Positions 1 to 10,644 of a stretch of 64,000 nt of DNA are shown here, in pieces. The stretch is taken from assembly GCA_965198715.1 (NCBI GenBank), contig CBDAPV010000001.1:2469743-2533742 (forward strand), in the 5' to 3' direction. The notes under the pieces were generated by a model, which saw nothing but the letters and a program-made list of their open reading frames with translations, did no database searches and was not told the DNA's origin. Position 1 is the stretch's first letter. Each line of letters starts with the position of its first letter. This stretch comes from RH-AL1 sp965198715 (GTDB lineage: Bacteria > Pseudomonadota > Alphaproteobacteria > Rhizobiales > Beijerinckiaceae). Made by a program: the position numbers and the translations under genes.

Positions 1-2
1 GG

Positions 3-146
3 CTAGAGCAGGGCAGGGCGACGATCGCCTTTCCCTTCTTCCTCTATGCCGCCGCACTCTTTGGACGCGTGCTTCCCTCGCGCTGGTACGACCAGATCAT
101 GCTGCGCTTCGTGGCGCACGTCCCGCACACCCGCGAAAGGGTCTGA
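3..146 (+). CDS. C-terminal end of a short-chain dehydrogenase-like protein (partial)
   Basis: An open frame runs in from the window edge and stops at TGA 144-146. The 47 visible residues include a hydrophobic stretch (FPFFLYAAALFGRVLP) followed by SRWYDQIM, which resembles the C-terminal tail of SDR-family oxidoreductases whose last helix packs near the membrane. No catalytic motif is visible because the gene is truncated by the window start. In most alphaproteobacteria pal would be expected just before cpoB, so this neighbour is unusual. The family call is an inference from a short tail. Confidence 0.4.
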   Translation, partial: LEQGRATIAFPFFLYAAALFGRVLPSRWYDQIMLRFVAHVPHTRERV

Positions 147-155
147 TCCTTTCGC
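133..155. terminator. stem-loop overlapping the stop codon of the first gene
   Basis: Perfect 8-bp arms (GCGAAAGG / CCTTTCGC) with a 7-nt loop that contains the TGA stop. There is no U-tract, so factor-independent termination is doubtful. It may be a weak terminator or a small palindromic repeat. Confidence 0.25.
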
Positions 156-255
156 TCGGCTCTGCAGCGCCAGCAAGGCTCCGCTCCGGCCAAAATCCGC
201 CCGCTTTGCCCCGCTTAGATGCCGCATCGCCGCCCACCCTTCGGACCCGCAAGCG

Positions 256-1323
256 ATGAAGTTGCCCCGCGTTCTCTTCGCCCTGCCGCTCGCGATCCCC
301 TTCGCCGCGGCGGTGTTGCCGGTCTCGGCGCAGGACTACGACAGGCCGCCGCGCGGCTACGAGGAGCCCGGTGCCGGCGATCCCGATTATCCGACGACGC
401 CGCGCGGCCAAGTGGACTCGCCCGATGCCGGTTCGGTAGCCATCCGCATGAGCAAGGCCGAGAGCCGCATCCGCGAGATGACCGGGCAGATCGAGGAGCT
501 GCAGAACGCCAACCGCAGGCTGGTCGAGCAGCTGCAGAAGTTCCAGGCCGACGTCGACTCGCGCCTCAGCGCGGCGCCGCCGCGCAAGCGCGCCGAGGCC
601 GAGACGCGGGCGCCGGCGGAGCCGGACGCTGTCGCCCAAGTCGAGCCTTCGACGCCGAAGCCGCGCAAGCGCCGCGACGATGCCTTCGATCCCGACGCCG
701 CCGGCGCCGGCGCGCCCGGCAAGCCTAAGCCGTTGGGCTCCGCCGCCTCCGCGCAACCCGACGACACCGGTGGCGCCCCGATGGATCTCGCCGGCGGCAA
801 GCTTGCCCGCGGCGCCGGTGATGATACGCTGGCGCCGACACTGCGCCTGCCATCCTCGACCCCGCGGCAGGTCGGCGGCACCGTGACTCCGAACGGCACC
901 ATCATCGCCAATGCGGATGCCGCAGCCGGCGCCGCGCCGGCCACGCCGCGCGGCGAGTTCGACGCCGCGCTCGGACTCTACCGCGACAAGCAATACGAGG
1001 ACGCCGAGAAGGGCTTCACCACCTTCATCCAGAAGAACCCGAAGTCGAAGCTCGCCGCCGACGCCACCTACTACCTTGGCGAGAGCTTCGCGCAGCGCGG
1101 GCGCAGTCGAGAGGCGGCTGAGCAGTACCTCAAGATCTCGACCGATTACGCGAGCTCGTCGCGGGCCCCCGATGCGTTGTTGCACCTGGGCATGTCGTTG
1201 AAGCTGCTGGGCGCCAAGGAGCAGGCCTGCGCCACCTTCTCCGAGGTCGGCCGCAAATACCCTAACGCACCTGCCTACGTGAAGAACGGCGCCGAGCGGG
1301 AGCTCAAGCGCGCCCAGTGCTGA
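256..1323 (+). CDS. cpoB: CpoB/YbgF, Tol-Pal cell division coordinator
   Basis: Periplasmic protein that coordinates outer-membrane constriction (Tol-Pal) with septal peptidoglycan synthesis. The start at ATG 256 gives 355 residues opening with a signal peptide (MKLPRV...AAVLPVSAQ). Residues about 60-100 form the trimerising coiled coil (MSKAESRIREMTGQIEELQ and onward). A long Ala/Pro-rich linker follows, then C-terminal TPR repeats beginning near GEFDAALGLYRDKQYEDAEK. The frame is open upstream to position 46, but that part reads as non-coding. It overlaps tilS by 7 nt, the usual alphaproteobacterial order. tolB and pal are not in the window. Confidence 0.9.
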   Translation: MKLPRVLFALPLAIPFAAAVLPVSAQDYDRPPRGYEEPGAGDPDYPTTPRGQVDSPDAGSVAIRMSKAESRIREMTGQIEELQNANRRLVEQLQKFQADVDSRLSAAPPRKRAEAETRAPAEPDAVAQVEPSTPKPRKRRDDAFDPDAAGAGAPGKPKPLGSAASAQPDDTGGAPMDLAGGKLARGAGDDTLAPTLRLPSSTPRQVGGTVTPNGTIIANADAAAGAAPATPRGEFDAALGLYRDKQYEDAEKGFTTFIQKNPKSKLAADATYYLGESFAQRGRSREAAEQYLKISTDYASSSRAPDALLHLGMSLKLLGAKEQACATFSEVGRKYPNAPAYVKNGAERELKRAQC

Positions 1324-2357
1324 ACGCGGTCCGTCCGCGCGCGGCAACGGACGATGTCGACCTTGCAAAGCTCTTCGCCAGCCTCGAGGCCGCGCCGGCC
1401 CTGGTCCTCGCGGTTTCCGGCGGCCCGGATTCGACGGCGCTGCTGCACCTCGCGGTTGCCTGGCGGGCGTCAGCAATGCGCGGTCCAGAGCTTCACGTCG
1501 CCACCGTGGACCACGGGCTGCGGCCGGAAGCCGCCGACGAGGCCGTGACGGTGGCCGCGACTGCCGGCGGCTATGGACTGCCGCACGCGATCCTAGCCTG
1601 GACCGGACCCAAGCCCATAAGCGGGATCCAGGAGAAGGCGCGGGCGGCTCGCTACCGGCTCTTGAGCGAGCACGCCCGCTCCATCGGCGCGCCTTACGTC
1701 CTCACCGCGCACCACGCCGACGACCAGGCCGAAACCGTGCTGATGCGGCTCGGCCGCGGCAGCGGCGTTGCCGGCCTGGCCGGCATGCGCCGCGAGACCC
1801 CCCTCACCGAAGGCGTCGCGCTGGTGCGCCCGCTGCTCGAATTGGCCAAACTCGACCTGCTGGCGATCTGCGCCGCCGAGAGTCTCGCCTTCGTCGCCGA
1901 TCCCTCGAACGAGGATCCGACCTACCATCGGGTACGCCTGCGGCAACAGGCCGAAGCCGCCGCGACGCTGGGGCTGGACCGGCCAGCATTGGTGCGCCTA
2001 GCGCGACGCATGGCGCGAGCCGAGGAGGCTCTCGAGAAGGAGGTCGCGCGCAGGCTGGCCGAGCTGCAGCCGCTCGCCGAACCGGGCTTCTGGCGCGCCG
2101 ACCTCGCGGTCGCGCGCACGGCGGCCCCGGAGATCGTCCAGCGCCTGGTCGGTCGCGCAATCCTTCACGCTGGCCAAGCCGGACCGCTGCCGCTGGAGAG
2201 GTTGGAAGCGCTGACCGACGCGCTGCGCGCGGCGCTCGAGGAGCGGCGTCCTTTTCGTCGAACAATGGGAGGCGCGCTGCTCGCACTCGACGGCGGCGGA
2301 ACGCTCGTGGTCACGCCGGAGCCGCCGCGACGCCGTGGGCGGCCGCGCCCCGATTAA
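1317..2357 (+). CDS. tilS: tRNA(Ile)-lysidine synthetase TilS
   Basis: Converts C34 of the CAU-anticodon tRNA-Ile to lysidine using ATP and lysine, so that AUA is read as isoleucine; cytoplasmic and normally essential. The PP-loop ATPase motif SGGPDS is near residues 34-39, and the N-type ATPase core follows with LTAHHADDQAETVLMRLGRGS. The length of 346 residues is typical of the short alphaproteobacterial form lacking the full C-terminal extension of the E. coli enzyme. The start is GTG at 1317, which overlaps the end of cpoB and suggests translational coupling. Confidence 0.93.
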   Translation: MLNAVRPRAATDDVDLAKLFASLEAAPALVLAVSGGPDSTALLHLAVAWRASAMRGPELHVATVDHGLRPEAADEAVTVAATAGGYGLPHAILAWTGPKPISGIQEKARAARYRLLSEHARSIGAPYVLTAHHADDQAETVLMRLGRGSGVAGLAGMRRETPLTEGVALVRPLLELAKLDLLAICAAESLAFVADPSNEDPTYHRVRLRQQAEAAATLGLDRPALVRLARRMARAEEALEKEVARRLAELQPLAEPGFWRADLAVARTAAPEIVQRLVGRAILHAGQAGPLPLERLEALTDALRAALEERRPFRRTMGGALLALDGGGTLVVTPEPPRRRGRPRPD

Positions 2358-2523
2358 GGCCGAATTGACGCGCACGGTGAGGCTCCCTTGGCAAGGGTCA
2401 GGGGTCGGCATACATTCGCTGCCACGGTCTACCGGCGTCAGACCCGGTCGGATCCGATGCCCGTCGTCTCGTCAGCTGCCCCTCGGGGCTTGGACCATCA
2501 GGTCCGCTCCACTTGGATCGCAC

Positions 2524-4461
<1,938 letters not shown>

Positions 4462-4514
4462 AGCAACGTCCGCTGCGTTCTATGCGTCAAGTCTTGCGCC
4501 GCACAGTTTGTGCA

Positions 4515-4545
4515 AAAAGGCCCCGCTGTCGCGGGGCCTTTTCTT
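4515..4545. terminator. bidirectional intrinsic terminator between ftsH and the convergent gene
   Basis: Perfect 12-bp arms (AAAAGGCCCCGC 4515-4526 and GCGGGGCCTTTT 4531-4542) around the 4-nt loop TGTC, with A-rich and T-rich flanks. It should terminate ftsH on the plus strand and the 4565-4879 gene on the minus strand. Confidence 0.9.
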
Positions 4546-4564
4546 TGATTGGACCGTGATGGTC

Positions 4565-4879
4565 TCAGTAGCGATCGCAAACGCGACGTGGACGCTCGAT
4601 ATAGGCGCCTTCATCCTCGTCCCAGAAGCGGACCAGTTCGCGGTGGCAGCGCGGCGGCGGCGGTGCGTAAGCCGGCTCCACATAGACCGTGCGCGGCGGC
4701 GGCGGCCCGTAGGCGCCACCCACGGCACCGGCGGCCAGCGCGCCCAGCGCCGCGCCACCGATCACGCCGGCGGCGATAGCGCCACCGCGGTCACCGGCAT
4801 AGCTCGGCGTCATCGTCCCGGCGACGGTCGCACATCCCAGCGCGATCACGAGCCCGGTCTTCATCAAACGTCCCGTCAT
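4565..4879 (-). CDS. secreted glycine-zipper protein
   Basis: 104 residues. A signal peptide (MKTGLVIALGCATVAGTMTPSYA) is followed by a Gly/Ala zipper helix (GGAIAAGVIGGAALGALAAGA), a Pro-rich linker (GPPPPRTVYVEP, APPPPRC) and a charged C-terminus ending RRVCDRY. Glycine-zipper helices pack in the envelope, and small proteins of this build are common in alphaproteobacteria without assigned function. The true start may be the second Met (position 6). It converges on ftsH and shares its terminator. No specific role can be claimed. Confidence 0.7.
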   Translation of the reverse strand: MTGRLMKTGLVIALGCATVAGTMTPSYAGDRGGAIAAGVIGGAALGALAAGAVGGAYGPPPPRTVYVEPAYAPPPPRCHRELVRFWDEDEGAYIERPRRVCDRY

Positions 4880-5076
4880 GTTCGTTTCCCCAATGGTCCA
4901 ATCATCGCGCCGTTCGACCCGACGCCCCCGTCGCGTTGTCCACGAACGCTCCAGAAGTATTCGTGGGAACTGTGGAGAAGCTAAGACGAGGAAGCTGAAC
5001 CCTTCGTTAAGGACGATGCCACGGACTCGGACGGTGTTGCCGCCGGCGCCGACGGCTGCTATCGCTCACGAAACTT

Positions 5077-5152
5077 GCCGGTTTAGCTCAGTTGGTAGAG
5101 CAACTGATTTGTAATCAGTAGGTCGCGGGTTCGATTCCTGCAACCGGCACCA
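5077..5152 (+). tRNA. tRNA-Thr (anticodon TGT)
   Basis: Complete cloverleaf of 76 nt including encoded CCA. Acceptor GCCGGTT pairs with AACCGGC, the D-arm starts TAGCTCAGTTGGTAGAGC, the anticodon stem CTGAT/ATCAG frames the loop TTTGTAA with anticodon TGT, and the T-arm is GCGGGTTCGATTCCTGC. It reads ACA codons. Confidence 0.97.
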
Positions 5153-5469
5153 AGCAGGGGCCTTTGCAGGTATAGGTCGGCAGAGGGGTCGACCAAGGGC
5201 GGGGAGCCGGGCAACTTGCGACGCTTGCGGAGATGCGTGCCGCTGTCCTCGTTGGGTTTGTCGGGCCGGCAGATGCCGATCCGCTATCGGCGCGCTCGCG
5301 GGGCACCATCCCGGCCTCGAGTTCCGCGCGGCGCGGCTCACGCCGTCCCATGGCTTTGTAGCCAGTCGGCTTCGCCCTTCCGCGGAAAATAGCCGCGCGC
5401 ATCCAGTCGCCGGAGGTGACGAAGACGGCGCCGTTCTCCTGGCCCCAGCATCCCGGACAGACACGTCGG
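5153..5469. other. gap between tRNA-Thr and the regulator gene
   Basis: About 315 bases without a credible gene. Minus-strand open frames entering from the tRNA end in phrases such as ALPTELNRQVS or VAGIEPATY, which are translations of tRNA antisense and not proteins. No promoter or terminator is convincing here. Confidence 0.6.
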
Positions 5470-6171
5470 TCAGCGCGGCGGCCGGGCGTAGATGATGATG
5501 GATAGATAGGTCATTGGCATGGTGACGAGCTTTTCCGGCCCGTGCAGCGCACCGGAATCGAACAGCATCGAATCGCCGGGTTTCAGCCGGAACGTCGCGC
5601 CCGCGTGGGCGTACACGACCTCGCCGCTCAGCATGTAGATGAACTCGGTGCCGGCGTGGCGAAAGCCGGTGTAAGGCTCGGCGCTCTCCTCGAGCGTGAT
5701 GAGGTAGGGCTCGACCACCACGTCGCCGCCGAGCAGCGCGCCGAGCAGCTCGTAGACGTGCCCGATCTTGCTGCCGCGCCGCTCGATGACGACGCCCTGG
5801 CCGGCCGGCACATAGGAGCAATCGCGCTTCTCCTCGAAGGCGGCGAAGAGCGACGTGAACGGCACGTTGAGCGCTGCTGCCACCGACTGGATCGTCGCCA
5901 GCGACGGCGAGATCTGACCGTTCTCGATCTTCGATACCATGCCGACCGAGAGGCCGGACGCCCCCGCGAGATCGCTGATCGACAGGTCTCGCTCGCGGCG
6001 CAGCGAGCGCACCTGCAGGCCGAGCGCCCGCTCCAGGGTGCGCGGCACCTCCTCGGCGGGCGCGTTGGACAACGTCGCTAGCGACCCATCTTCCTTCGAC
6101 GGCGAAGGCGGCGCGGTTTTCGATCGGATCGGCATGCGCGACTGCATAAGGCACCGCGTTCCGGCCGTCAC
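5470..6171 (-). CDS. XRE-family regulator with C-terminal cupin domain
   Basis: 233 residues (or 225 from the Met at 6147). An N-terminal helix-turn-helix covers about 48-105 (LGLQVRSLRRERDLSISDLA, GLSVGMVSKIENGQISPS) and a C-terminal cupin about 155-228 (GFRHAGTEFIYMLSGEVVY, LKPGDSMLFDSG). This architecture is typical of PuuR/HipB-like regulators that sense a small metabolite through the cupin barrel. It is the third gene of a unit with the sensor kinase and TauE exporter (24-nt gap), so it may control a response to the exported anion. Ligand unknown. Confidence 0.85.
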   Translation of the reverse strand: MTAGTRCLMQSRMPIRSKTAPPSPSKEDGSLATLSNAPAEEVPRTLERALGLQVRSLRRERDLSISDLAGASGLSVGMVSKIENGQISPSLATIQSVAAALNVPFTSLFAAFEEKRDCSYVPAGQGVVIERRGSKIGHVYELLGALLGGDVVVEPYLITLEESAEPYTGFRHAGTEFIYMLSGEVVYAHAGATFRLKPGDSMLFDSGALHGPEKLVTMPMTYLSIIIYARPPR

Positions 6172-6194
6172 TCGCCTAGGTCAAGCTCTTGAGC

Positions 6195-6968
6195 CTATGC
6201 CCCCGCAGAGGTGCCCCAGCTTCGATAGAAGACGTAGGCGGCGACGACGAAGACCAGCCCGGCGAAAAGCCGGCGCAGGCGGTCTTTGTCCTCGCCCAGG
6301 CGCGTGGCGAGCCGCATGCCGGCCAAGCCGCCGAGCATGCCGCCGCCGACGAACCAGGCCGCTATCGGCCAGTCCACCAGGCCGGAGCGGGCGTAGTTCG
6401 CCGCCGTCGCCGTCGAGAAGGCGCAGACCGCGAGCAGCGAGGATCCCACCGCATCGATCATCGGCATGGAATAGGCAAACAGCAGGCAGGGCACGATGAG
6501 GAATCCGCCGCCGACGCCGAAGAAGCCCGATGCCGTGCCAGCGAAGAACGCCAGCACGGCGCAGCGCAGCGAGGAGCGCGCGTCGTAGCAGGGCACGGTG
6601 CCCTCGGCGCGCGGGCGCAGCATCAGCGCGCCCACCACCACCATGAGCACGCCGAACAGCACGAGCAGCTCGTGGCCGTCGACGGCCTTGCCGAACTGCG
6701 AGCCGGCGAGCGCGCCGGTCACGCCGACGGCGGCGAAGAGCGCGGCGCTGCCCCAGCGCACGTGGCCGGCGCGGGCGTGCGTGCCGAAGTTGAAGAGAGC
6801 GGCGACGCTGATCGCGGTCGCGCCCGTGCCGATGGCAAGGTGCGGGCTGCCGACGCCGACGACGTAGAGCAGGAGCGGCGTCGCCAGAATAGAGCCGCCG
6901 CCACCGACGAGGCCCAGCGCAAACCCGGCCACACCGCCCGAAAGCAGGGACAGGACCAGCATGCTCAT
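6195..6968 (-). CDS. TauE/SafE-family anion exporter
   Basis: 257 residues, about eight transmembrane helices, with the glycine-rich family signatures (ALGLVGGGGSILATPLLLYV near the N-terminus and GFFGVGGGFLIVPCL in the second half) that mark the two TauE repeats. The family exports sulfite, sulfoacetate or related organosulfur anions; the substrate here is unknown. Its start overlaps the end of the upstream sensor kinase by 4 nt (ATGA), so the two are almost certainly translated together, and the cupin regulator follows. Confidence 0.88.
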   Translation of the reverse strand: MSMLVLSLLSGGVAGFALGLVGGGGSILATPLLLYVVGVGSPHLAIGTGATAISVAALFNFGTHARAGHVRWGSAALFAAVGVTGALAGSQFGKAVDGHELLVLFGVLMVVVGALMLRPRAEGTVPCYDARSSLRCAVLAFFAGTASGFFGVGGGFLIVPCLLFAYSMPMIDAVGSSLLAVCAFSTATAANYARSGLVDWPIAAWFVGGGMLGGLAGMRLATRLGEDKDRLRRLFAGLVFVVAAYVFYRSWGTSAGA

Positions 6969-9265
6969 TCCGCGGCGGACCGCAGCGCCGGCAGGCGTTC
7001 GGCTTGCCTTTCACCCTGGCCGGCGGTTCGCGTCTCCAGCAGCGTGGCGATGCGCGCGATCAGCACCTCGGCGCGGAACGGCTTGCTGAGGAGCTCCAGT
7101 CCCTCGCTAAGCCGGCTGTCGTAGACGAGCGGATCGGCGGTGTAGCCCGTCGTGTAGAGCACCGGCAGCCCCGGCCGGGCCAGCAGCGCCGCCTCGGCGA
7201 GGTCGCGACCGGTCATCGAACCCTTGAGCACCACGTCGGTGAAAAGCAGCGCGATCTCGGAATCGGCGGCCAGCTCGCGCAACGCGTCAGCTCCCGCCGC
7301 CGCCTCGACGACGCGATAGCCGGCATCGCGCAGGGCGCCGGCGCCGAAGCGGCGGACCCCGTCGTCGTCCTCGACGAGGAGCACCGCGGTGCCGGCGAGG
7401 GCTTGGCGCGTCTCGGTTGGATTAGCGGCGGCGGTTAGCGGGACGACGTTGTCGGCCGCTGCGGCGAGCCGAGGCAGCAGGATGCGGATGGTGGTGCCGA
7501 CACCTTCCGCGGTCTCGATGTCGGCGTTGCCGCCGGATTGCCGGGCGAAACCGTAGACCTGGGCGAGGCCAAGCCCCGTGCCCTTGCCGACAGGTTTGGT
7601 GGTGAAGAAGGGTTCGAACGCGCGAGCCAGCACGTCGGGCGGCATCCCGGTGCCCGTGTCAGCGACGGCCACGGCGACATAGGAGCCAGGCACCAGGCCT
7701 TCCCGCGCGGTGCAATAGGCCGCGTCGAGCTCGACGTCGCGGGTCGAGACGGTCAGCGAGCCACCGCGCGGCATCGCGTCCATCGCGTTGACGCAGAGGT
7801 TGAGCACCGCGTTCTCGAGCTGGTTGGGATCGACCAGGGCGCGGTCGGCGCCCGCCTCAAGCTTCAGCTCGATCGCCACGGATTCGCGCAGCGTGCGCGC
7901 CAGCAGGTTGCGCATGCCCTCGACGAGGTCGTTGACAGCGAGCGGCTTGGGGTCAAGCGGCTGCTGCCGCGAGAAGGCGAGCAGACGCTGGGTCAGTGCG
8001 GCAGCGCGGCTGGCGCCTTCGATGGCGTTGGCGACCAGCTCGCGATGGCGCGGGTCGGCCTCCTTCATGCGCCGGCTCAACAGGTCGAGGCTGCCGATCA
8101 CCACCGTCAGGAGATTGTTGAAGTCGTGCGCAATGCCGCCGGTTAGGCGGCCCACAGCCTCCATCTTCTGCGACTGGCGCAGCTGCTCCTCGACGCGTTC
8201 GCGGCTGCCCATCTCGGTGCGCAGCTGCGCGGCGGAGCGGCGCCAGCGCTCGCTGGCGCGTTGCTCCAGCGCGATCTGGCGGATGGCGAAGCCGGACACG
8301 CCGAGCAGCGCCAGCGACGACAGCGCGGCGACGAGGCCGTAGCCCCACATGTTGCGCCACCACGGCAACAGCGCCGACGCCCGCGTGACGCCGAAGCCGA
8401 TCACCACGGGATAGTCGCCGACCTTCTCGAAGCCGAAGATGCGGCTGACGCCGTCGAACATCGCCGGCCGCACCAGCGCGTCGCTGCCGTGGGCGTCTAG
8501 CTTCAGCCGGAACATGGCGCGCGGCGGCGTGACGACCGCCGGCAGCATCGGCTCGGAGGCGAGCACGCTGCCATCCGTCCGCGCCAGGATCACAAGGTGG
8601 GAATATTCGCGCTCGGTCTGGCTGTAGAATTCCTTGAAGTAGCTCTGCTCGATCGAGACGGCGACGATGCCGTCGAAGCCGCCCGGCACCGAGCTCGCCG
8701 CGCGCTGCGCCATGGTGAAGATCGCGGTGCCGCTGAGACGGTCCATGGCACCGCGCGACACGTAGGGCAGCCGCGAGGGTGTCGCCTTGAGCGCGCGGAA
8801 ATAGTCGCGGTTGGCCATGTTCGGCGCCGCCTCGCCGGCGCGAAGCGCGCTGCTGACGCGCACGTCGCCGGCGGCGTCGGTGATGGTGACGTCCGCCACC
8901 TGGGGCAGCAGCTCGCTCAGGTGCACCAGCAGGCCGCGCAGCGCCTCCACCTCGGCCGGCTTCGACCAGTCGATCGTGCGCAGGTGCTCGTTGATCTGAT
9001 CGAGCATCAGCTGATGGGTCTCGAAGACCTTCATCGCGTGCTCGTGCAGAATGCGCGTGGTGCGCTCGACGCGATGCTCGGCGGCCTGGACCACGTCTCG
9101 GCGGTTCTGCCCCGCGGCGAGGCCGAACAGCATCAGTGGCAGCAGGATGGAGACCGCGAGCAGCGCCAGAGTCGAGCGCGGCACGCGCGCGGCGACGCGG
9201 AACGGCCGCCGGTGGGCATTGCGAAGAGGTGCGGCGGGATCGATCGACAACGACATGAGCGCCAT
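6965..9265 (-). CDS. hybrid sensor histidine kinase with Cache-like sensor and receiver domain
   Basis: 766 residues: TM1 at about 30-50, a periplasmic sensor of double-Cache type (about 55-290), TM2 at about 300-325, then a kinase core with H-box GGIAHDFNNLLTVVIGSLDL (His near 379), N-box NLCVNAMDAMPRGG, G-boxes DTGTGMPPDV and GKGTGLGLAQVYGF, and a C-terminal receiver (VLLVEDDDGVRRFG; phospho-acceptor Asp near 678 in LLFTDVVLKG). The receiver is fused, and no separate DNA-binding regulator of this pair lies nearby. It heads a three-gene unit with TauE and the XRE-cupin regulator. The signal sensed is unknown. Confidence 0.9.
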   Translation of the reverse strand: MALMSLSIDPAAPLRNAHRRPFRVAARVPRSTLALLAVSILLPLMLFGLAAGQNRRDVVQAAEHRVERTTRILHEHAMKVFETHQLMLDQINEHLRTIDWSKPAEVEALRGLLVHLSELLPQVADVTITDAAGDVRVSSALRAGEAAPNMANRDYFRALKATPSRLPYVSRGAMDRLSGTAIFTMAQRAASSVPGGFDGIVAVSIEQSYFKEFYSQTEREYSHLVILARTDGSVLASEPMLPAVVTPPRAMFRLKLDAHGSDALVRPAMFDGVSRIFGFEKVGDYPVVIGFGVTRASALLPWWRNMWGYGLVAALSSLALLGVSGFAIRQIALEQRASERWRRSAAQLRTEMGSRERVEEQLRQSQKMEAVGRLTGGIAHDFNNLLTVVIGSLDLLSRRMKEADPRHRELVANAIEGASRAAALTQRLLAFSRQQPLDPKPLAVNDLVEGMRNLLARTLRESVAIELKLEAGADRALVDPNQLENAVLNLCVNAMDAMPRGGSLTVSTRDVELDAAYCTAREGLVPGSYVAVAVADTGTGMPPDVLARAFEPFFTTKPVGKGTGLGLAQVYGFARQSGGNADIETAEGVGTTIRILLPRLAAAADNVVPLTAAANPTETRQALAGTAVLLVEDDDGVRRFGAGALRDAGYRVVEAAAGADALRELAADSEIALLFTDVVLKGSMTGRDLAEAALLARPGLPVLYTTGYTADPLVYDSRLSEGLELLSKPFRAEVLIARIATLLETRTAGQGERQAERLPALRSAAE

Positions 9266-9396
9266 CTTAGCGCACTTTCAATGTCGGGAAGATGGCTCAG
9301 GTCGGCGGTCTGGCGCCGAGCGGGCAAGGCGGCGCTTCCAATGGAGCCGCGCGCTTGATCCCTCGAGCGAGATCGGTCAAGGTCGCTTCGCCCGCC

Positions 9397-9472
9397 GGGC
9401 GGTTAGCTCAGTTGGTAGAGCGTCTCCTTTACACGGAGAGGGTCGGCGGTTCGAGCCCGTCACCGCCCACCA
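9397..9472 (+). tRNA. tRNA-Val (anticodon TAC)
   Basis: 76 nt with encoded CCA. Acceptor GGGCGGT pairs with ACCGCCC, the D-arm is TAGCTCAGTTGGTAGAGC, the anticodon stem TCTCC/GGAGA holds the loop TTTACAC with anticodon TAC, and the T-arm is GGCGGTTCGAGCCCGTC. It reads GUA codons. Confidence 0.96.
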
Positions 9473-9574
9473 CGACATGAGTATCATACGCCGTCGCGTC
9501 ACGGTCACGTCGTCGGTTTTCGCCAGTAGTAATGGCCGTGATCGACACCTGTTCAGCGAAGCACGGCAATACGG

Positions 9575-9796
9575 TCATGAGAGGCCCATGCCGGTCTCAT
9601 CGACCTCTTTGCCGGCATCGTCATACACCCGATAGGTGATCGTGCCAGGAGCAAGCTTGCGCCGCTCGATTTCGGCGTTGCCGGCGATGTTGGCATCATC
9701 GACGGTCATGAATTTGCCAGGCAAAGGCTCGGTGGGGATACCCTTGCCGGAATCTGCAAGTTGGCCCGTCAGGACCATGGAGACGGTGTAGCTCAT
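9575..9796 (-). CDS. small hypothetical protein
   Basis: 73 residues from the ATG at 9796; the frame is open to 9823 but without a better start. The protein has a soluble, non-shadow composition (MSYTVSMVLTGQLADSGKG at the start; PGTITYRVYDDAGKEVDETG near the end). The last segment looks like a beta-rich repeat. No family is recognised and the ribosome-binding site is weak. It lies alone after tRNA-Val. Confidence 0.45.
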   Translation of the reverse strand: MSYTVSMVLTGQLADSGKGIPTEPLPGKFMTVDDANIAGNAEIERRKLAPGTITYRVYDDAGKEVDETGMGLS

Positions 9797-9882
9797 CCGC
9801 CGACTAAGCGCTGTCCGGCTCACGCGTCAACCGGCTGCGACGTCAGACTGACCCATCGACCGGCGAATCGTCGTCGCGTTGA

Positions 9883-10068
9883 TCAGGGGTTGACCTTCGC
9901 GCCTTTCGCGGCCGCTTCGAGCTGCTTGAGGTCCTGCCCGTATCGGTCGATCAGCATCTGAGCCCTGTCGGGAGAGATGCCGTGCTTCTTCGCGAGCTCA
10001 CCCGCCTGGTCAAGTTTCGACGACACGACGTTTGTCGGCGTGTCCCACTTCGGCTTGTCGTCAGGCAA
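9883..10068 (-). CDS. DUF3606-like small protein
   Basis: 61 residues from a TTG at 10068, chosen because GGAGG (minus strand of 10074-10078) sits 5 nt upstream and the result begins MPDDKPKWDT, like the MADDK/MPDDK start of DUF3606 proteins. The helical part KKHGISPDRAQMLIDRYGQD resembles the family's short helix-turn-helix-like repeat. The open frame extends further upstream to 10170, but that part is not protein-like. Members are small soluble proteins of unknown function, often in several copies per alphaproteobacterial genome. Confidence 0.55.
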   Translation of the reverse strand: MPDDKPKWDTPTNVVSSKLDQAGELAKKHGISPDRAQMLIDRYGQDLKQLEAAAKGAKVNP

Positions 10069-10186
10069 GAGCACCTCCGGATCCTCGCGCCCGTGCGCAG
10101 AAGAACCTTTCTGCCTTGCGAACACAAAAGGAAAGAGGCCGGCGAGCGAGAAGCCGATCGTGGCAGTCAAGCAGCCCTCTGCACGG

Positions 10187-10480
10187 CTACGCGGCGACTA
10201 GCGCCCGCCCAGTCCGCACCATGAAGCTGCGATCTGCGAAAGCGCGGCCTCGGTCGACAGAGAGCGGCATGAAGCGATAGGAGCGCGCGTAATCCTTCTT
10301 CAGCGAGTCGGCGATGGCGCTTGCCACGACGAAAAGGAAACAGTCGTCCAGCGCCTTTTCTAAAGGCGCTGCGTGACCGCAGACCCAACACTGGAGGTGC
10401 TTCACACCGTCCATCTCCACGGGATCGACCAGCTGCACGCAATCGAAACAGAGAACACGATCAGATCGAACCGGCGCCAT
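10187..10480 (-). CDS. small putative zinc-ribbon protein
   Basis: 97 residues with two CxxC pairs, C11-x2-C14 (CFDC) and C31-x2-C34 (CWVC), spaced as in a treble-clef or zinc-ribbon site. The remainder is helical and charged (DSLKKDYARSYRFMPLSVDR). A good Shine-Dalgarno (GAAGAGG) precedes the ATG at 10480. No named family is recognised. The zinc ribbon is inferred from the cysteine spacing. Confidence 0.6.
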   Translation of the reverse strand: MAPVRSDRVLCFDCVQLVDPVEMDGVKHLQCWVCGHAAPLEKALDDCFLFVVASAIADSLKKDYARSYRFMPLSVDRGRAFADRSFMVRTGRALVAA

Positions 10481-10644
10481 GTCTAACCTCTTCCGTAAGT
10501 ATAGATCAAGGAGCGAAGATTAACGGGCCGTTGCTGCCGACGTTCGTTCGAGAATCAAGTGTTTATTTTTGCTGTTTCGCCGCCGGGTTGGACGCTCAAT
10601 CCACATCATAGTTAGACGCGGGCGAGAACTTCGGCAGCCCAGAC

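Noticed and set aside
97..1476. Long minus-strand open frame opposite cpoB
   Set aside because: Arg/Gly/Ala-rich shadow of a GC-rich coding strand with no domain or ribosome-binding site.
5066..6154. Minus-strand frame ending ALPTELNRQVS and its companion ending VAGIEPATY
   Set aside because: These phrases are translations of tRNA-Thr antisense, a familiar source of false genes.
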